Shown one piece after another: positions 6,745 through 10,496 of a stretch of DNA of 10,496 nt. The stretch comes from Candidatus Wolframiiraptor sp. EX4484-121 (GTDB taxonomy: Archaea; Thermoproteota; Nitrososphaeria_A; Caldarchaeales; Wolframiiraptoraceae). The translations under genes and the position numbers were made by a program. The stretch is taken from NCBI GenBank assembly GCA_002255105.1, contig NJEK01000012.1, forward strand, positions 1 through 10,496, in the 5' to 3' direction. The notes under the pieces were generated by a model, which did no database searches, had not been told where the DNA came from, and was given only the letters and a program-made list of their open reading frames with translations. Position 1 is the first letter of the stretch. Every line of letters begins with the position of its first letter.

Positions 6745-7728
6745 ATGGCAGTCGAGATGATAATCTGGCTGATCACCGGAAAATGTAACCTAAACTGCAT
6801 CCACTGCTATGCGAGCAGATTTCGTAGACTCGAGGCCATGAGCTTGAATGATGCCATGAAATTCGTCGAGGAGATCTCAGATTACGGTGTTAAGCAGGTA
6901 GCATTAACGGGCGGAGAACCCCTTCTGAGAAGAGATTTGAAGGAGATCATTAAGGCCATTAGAGATCATGGGATGAGCTGCAATATGTCGACGAATCTAA
7001 TATGTCTCAATCGAGAGCTGGCGGAATTTCTTGGAAGATACGATATCTATCTCTATGTTAGTATGGATGGATCTAAGCCCGAAACATATGAGATTATTAG
7101 GGGTCACGGGAGTTGGAGATATTTCATGAGAGGTATTAAGCTTCTCAAGGAGTGCGGAGTCTCCTTCTCAACGGTGATGGCGGTCTGCAAATATAACTAC
7201 ATGGAGACGAAGGATTATGTCGAGCTCGCCGAGAATCTTGAGGCGGAGAGCTCATGCATAATACCTGTTCTGCCAGTCGGTAGGGCGAGAGAAAACCGTG
7301 TAGCTCCCTCCAAGGAGGAGGTTATACGATCGGTTAAGCTACTTGAGGAAGCCTGTAATGAGCTCGGATATAACGGTCGTATCTGGTGCTATATGCCCGC
7401 CGAACTACTCATAGACTCGCCATACATCTACGTTACCGGCGGATGCAGGACCGATAGGGTCATCGATGTGGATCCGGCTGGAAACCTACTCCTCTGCGAT
7501 ACTCTGGATTATAGGATCGCCAACGTTAAGGATGGCTTCACCAACGCGTTAGACAAATATTATTCGAATGAATTCGTTAAACAGGTCATGAATCCGAGGC
7601 TCCCAGAGCCATGCAGATCTTGTAGGCTGAGAGACTTTTGTAGAGGCGGCTGCTATGCTCGATCCCTACTACTCAAGGGAAGTTTGGACCCACCCGACCC
7701 ATACTGTCCCCTGGCCTCTGAAGCATAA
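6745..7728 (+). CDS. Radical SAM/SPASM domain protein, substrate unknown
   Basis: A 327-residue cytoplasmic radical SAM enzyme. The SAM-binding cluster is CX3CX2C at C14, C18, C21 (CNLNCIHCYA), followed by LTGGEPL. The C-terminal SPASM domain has the full seven-Cys pattern: C234, then G246-x4-C251, C290-x2-C293-x5-C299-x3-C303 and C321, expected to hold two auxiliary [4Fe-4S] clusters. SPASM enzymes modify peptides (PqqE, AlbA, mycofactocin type), enzymes (anSME), or heme precursors (AhbC/AhbD, NirJ); some serve tungsten-oxidoreductase loci. Nothing here fixes the substrate: no small precursor peptide with an obvious leader lies next to it. An aminotransferase follows 217-238 nt downstream, and a possible aldehyde oxidoreductase remnant 1.4 kb downstream. 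ATG 6745 is chosen for promoter spacing; ATG 6757 is an in-frame alternative. Confidence 0.87.
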   Translation: MAVEMIIWLITGKCNLNCIHCYASRFRRLEAMSLNDAMKFVEEISDYGVKQVALTGGEPLLRRDLKEIIKAIRDHGMSCNMSTNLICLNRELAEFLGRYDIYLYVSMDGSKPETYEIIRGHGSWRYFMRGIKLLKECGVSFSTVMAVCKYNYMETKDYVELAENLEAESSCIIPVLPVGRARENRVAPSKEEVIRSVKLLEEACNELGYNGRIWCYMPAELLIDSPYIYVTGGCRTDRVIDVDPAGNLLLCDTLDYRIANVKDGFTNALDKYYSNEFVKQVMNPRLPEPCRSCRLRDFCRGGCYARSLLLKGSLDPPDPYCPLASEA

Positions 7729-7937
7729 ATGATCTGTATCTGCTCTAGCCCACCTCTCAGATCTCAAGATCGATCCAACCTAGTCGCCAGCTCCATCTAA
7801 CCCTTGGCCGTCTTCAGCCTCTCATTCTCCCTTTTCTCTAAAGCCTCTTGCGCTCTGTTCATTGCACCAAGCATCGAGAAAGAATGAATTAATCATTATC
7901 GTGAAGAGAGCTTGGCAATTAATTTCTCCGAATTAGA
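7729..7937. other. Intergenic region between the SPASM gene and the aminotransferase gene
   Basis: About 210 bp with no gene long enough to trust. The plus strand is pyrimidine-rich near 7826-7845 (CTCCCTTTTCTC), which could end transcription of the SPASM gene. The right third is AT-rich and leads into the aminotransferase promoter. The minus strand carries one very short open frame, listed separately. Confidence 0.5.
7797..7874 (-). other. Possible 25-codon small ORF or gene remnant
   Basis: A minus-strand frame runs from ATG 7874 to TAG 7797. It starts MLGAMNRAQEALEKR and continues charged and helical, ending TAKG. The in-frame stretch before the ATG is only a few codons after a stop. The composition is protein-like (helix-forming, Glu/Lys/Arg-rich), so it may be the worn C-terminal end of a lost gene or a microprotein. 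No SD or well-placed TATA box was seen. Weak. Confidence 0.15.
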
Positions 7938-7944
7938 TTTAAAT
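7938..7944 (+). promoter_or_regulatory. TATA box for the aminotransferase gene
   Basis: TTTAAAT is a near-consensus archaeal TATA element inside an AT-rich stretch. Its centre (7941) is 26 nt before ATG 7967, the usual distance to the transcription start. It almost touches the upstream ATG 7946, which would therefore lie outside the transcript. Confidence 0.6.
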
Positions 7945-7966
7945 AATGCAGATGCTGACTAGCTCC

Positions 7967-9133
7967 ATGAGCGGCAGGAATCCTTTGCTGATGCTTCCGG
8001 GGCCTTCTCAGCCTTCTGAAGATGTCCTAAAAGCGGCGGCGTCTATTCTCCCTCATTATGGACCTGAATGGAAGAAGGTCCATGAAGAGGTTGTAGAGCT
8101 GTGTAAGAAGCTCTTTAACACCAGCGGGGAGGTGATCTTGTTTCCTACTCCCGGATTCCTCGCCATAGAGGCTGGTCTTATAAACCTCGTCACTCGAAAA
8201 GAGAGGTTCCTGATGTGCGTCAACGGATACTTCGGGGAGATCGCCGTCAGGATCACTAAGACTCATAAGAGGAACGTAGTTTTACTCGAGAAGGATTATG
8301 GAGAGCCCATAACGCCTGAAGATGTAGAAGGCGCGCTTGAGAAGAACAAGGATATAGAGGCTGCTTTCATAGTCTATAACGAGACGTCCACGGGAGTTAT
8401 GAACCCGCTAAGAGACATAGGCAAGGTCTTCAAGGATCATGATCTACTCGTCATGGTTGACGCGATATCGATCTTCGGGGGAGCAGAGATAAATATGGAC
8501 GAGTGGGGTATAGACCTCTGCATTGGATACGCGAGCAAAGCGCTGGGAGGGATGCCAGGAATAGTCCCAATAGGAATAAGTAGGAGGCTTTGGAAAATCC
8601 TGGACGAGAGAACAGGTGAACCGGATAGCTGGTATCTCGACTTCAGGACATGGAAGAAATCTATCAGAGAAATGGCGGCTTGGGGTCATCCACATCCATC
8701 CGCAATGCCCACGCACACCGTCATAGCCCTCCGCGAAGCACTAAGGCAAGTAATCGATGAGGGGTTAGAGAATGTGTACAGGAGGCATAAGGTCTTCGCG
8801 GCTGCGTTCAGAAACGCCATAAAGGCGATGAACTTACAGCTCGTCGCGCCCGAGGAATACGCCTCGCCCACGATCACCGTTGTACGACTTCCAGAGGGCA
8901 TTCCAAAGAAGCTCATCGACGGAATGTTGGAGAATTTTAACGTGATGATCTCTGGAGGGCTTGGAAAATTCGCGGGAAAGATCGTTAGAGTAGGGCATAT
9001 GGGATATACTGCAAGAAAGGCGCCGATAAGCAGGACTATAGCGGCGATGGGATATACGTTAAAGACTTTGGGATTCAACGTCAACGTAGACGCGGCTTTG
9101 AAAGCATTTTATGACAGCCTAATTACAAAATAG
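7967..9133 (+). CDS. Class V aminotransferase, alanine/serine-glyoxylate (pyruvate) type
   Basis: A PLP-dependent enzyme (388 residues from this start) of the alanine-glyoxylate/serine-pyruvate aminotransferase group, cytoplasmic, moving an amino group between an amino acid and a 2-oxo acid such as glyoxylate or pyruvate. Signatures: LLMLPGPSQPSEDVL near the N-terminus, NETSTGVMNPL, VMVDAISIFGG (Asp pairs with the pyridine nitrogen) and the Schiff-base Lys in YASKALGG (codon 8537-8539). Length and motif order are normal. An in-frame ATG at 7946 would add seven residues, but the TATA box at 7938-7944 makes 7967 the likely start, and the resulting MSGRNPLLMLPGP fits family N-termini. Exact substrates cannot be read from sequence; phosphonate- or ureidoglycine-linked relatives share these motifs. 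No SD is seen, so probably leaderless. Confidence 0.85.
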   Translation: MSGRNPLLMLPGPSQPSEDVLKAAASILPHYGPEWKKVHEEVVELCKKLFNTSGEVILFPTPGFLAIEAGLINLVTRKERFLMCVNGYFGEIAVRITKTHKRNVVLLEKDYGEPITPEDVEGALEKNKDIEAAFIVYNETSTGVMNPLRDIGKVFKDHDLLVMVDAISIFGGAEINMDEWGIDLCIGYASKALGGMPGIVPIGISRRLWKILDERTGEPDSWYLDFRTWKKSIREMAAWGHPHPSAMPTHTVIALREALRQVIDEGLENVYRRHKVFAAAFRNAIKAMNLQLVAPEEYASPTITVVRLPEGIPKKLIDGMLENFNVMISGGLGKFAGKIVRVGHMGYTARKAPISRTIAAMGYTLKTLGFNVNVDAALKAFYDSLITK

Positions 9134-9171
9134 CGCGTAAATAATATTCAATATGATGATGGAGAAGATGG

Positions 9172-9306
9172 CTACGAAACGAAACCGAGTCTAGTTTTGA
9201 TTTTATTGACAGCAGGCACGAGCCCCTCAGCCGAGTTTCTCCAACTCCTCTCTTTTGGTATTCCATGCTCATCCCAGCCCATTCTCCGATAATATTTCCT
9301 TTTTTC
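9172..9306 (-). pseudogene. Probable C-terminal remnant of an aldehyde:ferredoxin oxidoreductase (AOR) family gene
   Basis: A minus-strand frame open from 9306 to the TAG at 9172 translates as EKRKYYRRMGWDEHGIP and continues about 27 residues to GFVS. The YY..(M/R)GWDE.GIP pattern resembles the conserved near-C-terminal segment of tungsten AOR-family enzymes (eYYelRGWDenGvP). An in-frame TGA stands at 9307-9309, and no more AOR-like sequence was found in the ~100 bp before the coiled-coil gene's end. So this is at most a broken end piece, left after deletion or rearrangement. An ATG at 9282 could alternatively start a 36-residue microprotein. The call rests on about 15 residues and memory of the family. 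Confidence 0.45.
9300..9305 (+). terminator. T-run, possible terminator of the aminotransferase transcript
   Basis: Six T residues in TTCCTTTTTTCTC, about 170 nt after the aminotransferase stop. Archaeal termination mainly needs such U-tracts. A further T5 follows at 9405-9409. Confidence 0.3.
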
Positions 9307-9373
9307 TCAGCCTCGACTTCTCCCCGATAGATTTTAACCCTTTAGATCAAGATAGGTAAATGTGAATTATAGG

Positions 9374-9409
9374 GCTGGAGTATCCGCGTTCCAGCGAACT
9401 CCAATTTTT
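9374..9409 (+). terminator. Inverted repeats followed by T5
   Basis: GCTGGA (9374-9379) pairs with TCCAGC (9390-9395). TGGAGT (9376-9381) pairs instead with ACTCCA (9398-9403), which is followed at once by ATTTTT. The two stems share bases and exclude each other. It may back up termination at the end of the convergent pair; no cofactor-sensing function can be claimed. Confidence 0.3.
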
Positions 9410-9414
9410 CCGGC

Positions 9415-10496
9415 TTAGCTCCCCCCGATTATCTTCCTCTCATCCGATGCCTCTTTCTCGACCGGCTTTATTATTACGTGGCCGTCTCCTAAGAGTATCT
9501 CAACCATGTCCCCTTCCCTCAATCCAAGTCTCTCGGCGGCATCGCGCGGTATGGTAACCCTCCTCCCCGACAGTATCTTCTGAATCCTCTTCAAGTTTCC
9601 CTCATTATAATTCGAATTCGCGCTTTCAGATTTGCCGCCAGATCTGCCCAAAACTTTTTTGGAGACAAGCACATATATTCCAACCCCAGCAACGACTGCG
9701 GCGGCTTGGGCGAAGATCACGTTTTTCGCCAATATATTCTCTCCTAGAAGGGATTGATAGGTCCTGCTCAGATCCACGTATCTGCTCTCCAAGTCGGTGA
9801 CCCTCTGCCTTAATCTCGCGCCCTCGGCTAATGCATCGTGGTACTTGCCCTCCAAATCTCCGTACCTGATCTTTAGTTCCTGATACATCGACCTATAGGT
9901 TTTCAGATCTGCTAATGTATTCTCGTAATCCTTTAAGAGATTTCTATAGCTTTCGTCGAGTTTCCCATAATCCCTTGAGAGCAGGTCGTATTTCGTCCTA
10001 AGCCTCTCCAAGTCTAGGAGGGCTTGCTGGTGCTTATCCCTCAGATCCTCATACCTCTGATCCAGCTCCCTATACTGGTTTGTTAAGTCTTGATAGGATT
10101 TCCCCAATTGCTCATACTTGCTCTGTAATCGTCGATAACGGTCCAGAAGGTCGTTATGCTTCTTTCGAAGATCCTCCAAAGCCTTCTCCTTCTCGTCGAG
10201 CTTGGCCTTCAAATAATCTATCTCGTCCTGCTTCTCATCGAGCTTGGCCTTCAAATAGCTTATCTCATCCCTTAGATCGTCTATCTCGGCCTGAGCCTCT
10301 TCAAGCTCGTCCTCAAGCTCATCGTAGGTCTCGCTCCTAACGATCGACATATACCAGTCATGATCTAAAACCTTGGGAGAACCATCCACCTGGTATGAGG
10401 CCTCTAGATCCGCCTGCAAGTAAGGTTCTGGGGCAGCCTCCCTCGGAATGCACACATTTATAGACTTTGAGGTGGTCCAACCTTCGGTCACCGAGG
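9415..10496 (-). CDS. Membrane-anchored coiled-coil protein with C-terminal AbrB/SpoVT-type DNA-binding domain (N-terminus outside window)
   Basis: Not a recognised named gene. The frame is open to the window edge; GTG 10491 could start it, but more N-terminal sequence is likely. Residues counted from that GTG: 1-52 a non-helical segment that could end a larger ectodomain; about 55-250 a continuous heptad coiled coil rich in Asp/Glu/Lys/Arg (repeats of the YxxLxxxY type, as in archaeal S-layer-like stalks); 255-276 one membrane segment (VIFAQAAAVVAGVGIYVLV); then SKKVLGR, positive and so probably cytoplasmic; a Gly/Ser/Asn linker; and about 302-345 a swapped-hairpin AbrB/MazE-like domain (GRRVTIPRDAAERLGLREGD). 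Inferred topology: coiled coil outside, DNA-binding domain inside. Two identical-length 42-bp units sit in the coiled coil. It is convergent with the aminotransferase gene. Domain calls are firm; function is unknown. Confidence 0.8.
   Translation of the reverse strand, partial: SVTEGWTTSKSINVCIPREAAPEPYLQADLEASYQVDGSPKVLDHDWYMSIVRSETYDELEDELEEAQAEIDDLRDEISYLKAKLDEKQDEIDYLKAKLDEKEKALEDLRKKHNDLLDRYRRLQSKYEQLGKSYQDLTNQYRELDQRYEDLRDKHQQALLDLERLRTKYDLLSRDYGKLDESYRNLLKDYENTLADLKTYRSMYQELKIRYGDLEGKYHDALAEGARLRQRVTDLESRYVDLSRTYQSLLGENILAKNVIFAQAAAVVAGVGIYVLVSKKVLGRSGGKSESANSNYNEGNLKRIQKILSGRRVTIPRDAAERLGLREGDMVEILLGDGHVIIKPVEKEASDERKIIGGS
10189..10272 (-). repeat. Two tandem 42-bp repeats within the coiled-coil gene
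   Basis: Units 10189-10230 and 10231-10272 begin CTTCTCGTCGAGCTTGGCCT and CTTCTCATCGAGCTTGGCCT on the plus strand and stay closely similar for most of their length. Each encodes 14 residues (YLKAKLDEK core), exactly two heptads, so the duplication keeps the coiled-coil register. Confidence 0.75.

Larger units (their letters stand above)
9134..9414. other. 281-bp convergent intergenic region with decayed coding sequence
   Basis: It lies between the 3' ends of the aminotransferase gene and the coiled-coil gene. It holds a minus-strand remnant (9172-9306), T-runs on the plus strand, and an inverted-repeat structure at 9374-9403. The rest shows nothing recognisable. Confidence 0.6.

Noticed and set aside
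7729..7945. tRNA, riboswitch or structured RNA in the SPASM-aminotransferase gap
   Set aside because: No cloverleaf, no T-loop-like GGTTCRAATCC sequence and no strong paired structure were seen by eye.
8686..9084. 132-codon minus-strand frame inside the aminotransferase gene
   Set aside because: It is antisense to conserved aminotransferase sequence, and its hydrophobic composition follows from the complementary codons.
10189..10272. Repeat pair as a CRISPR array or mobile-element mark
   Set aside because: The units are directly adjacent without spacers and lie in frame inside a coiled-coil coding region.
10348..10350. Internal ATG as the start of the coiled-coil gene
   Set aside because: The frame stays open and protein-like for 47 more codons upstream to the window edge, and no well-placed promoter precedes this ATG.

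Overview
The window looks like part of the chromosome of a thermophilic archaeon, probably in the TACK/Thermoproteota range (Korarchaeia- or Bathyarchaeia-like; this is inference, not a placement). The signs are heavy AGG/AGA arginine and ATA isoleucine use, GTG starts, archaeal TATA-like boxes about 26-27 nt before several start codons, a helicase-less XPF-type nuclease, and an archaeo-eukaryotic-primase-fold protein. No tRNA, rRNA, CRISPR array or insertion sequence was seen.

Left part (1-3859): the window opens inside hypF, the carbamoyltransferase of [NiFe]-hydrogenase maturation. An ornithine-carbamoyltransferase-type gene follows after 32 nt. Both enzymes use carbamoyl phosphate, so the pair is metabolically coherent. 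A convergent SPL-family radical SAM gene overlaps the end of the transcarbamoylase gene by 43 bp.

Middle (3860-6694): a 100-bp divergent promoter region separates the SPL gene from a plus-strand run. That run holds an XPF/ERCC4 nuclease with a helix-hairpin-helix tail, a DedA membrane protein 31 nt later, and a primase-fold (PriS-like) protein with no visible zinc module. Three of the four genes around this promoter region (SPL-like, XPF-like, primase-like) belong to families that act on or resemble enzymes of DNA repair and replication. The nuclease has Gly where the ERKxxxD motif normally has its last Asp.

Right part (6695-10496): a radical SAM/SPASM enzyme with a full set of auxiliary-cluster cysteines is followed, after a 217-bp mostly non-coding gap, by a class V (alanine/serine-glyoxylate-type) aminotransferase. 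Its promoter geometry points to a start at 7967. Between this gene and the next lies a 281-bp gap with what looks like the decayed C-terminal end of an aldehyde:ferredoxin oxidoreductase on the minus strand. The last gene, on the minus strand and cut by the window edge, is the most unusual: a long coiled coil, then one membrane segment, then a C-terminal AbrB/SpoVT-type DNA-binding domain. It could be a membrane-anchored one-component regulator or a link between envelope and chromosome.
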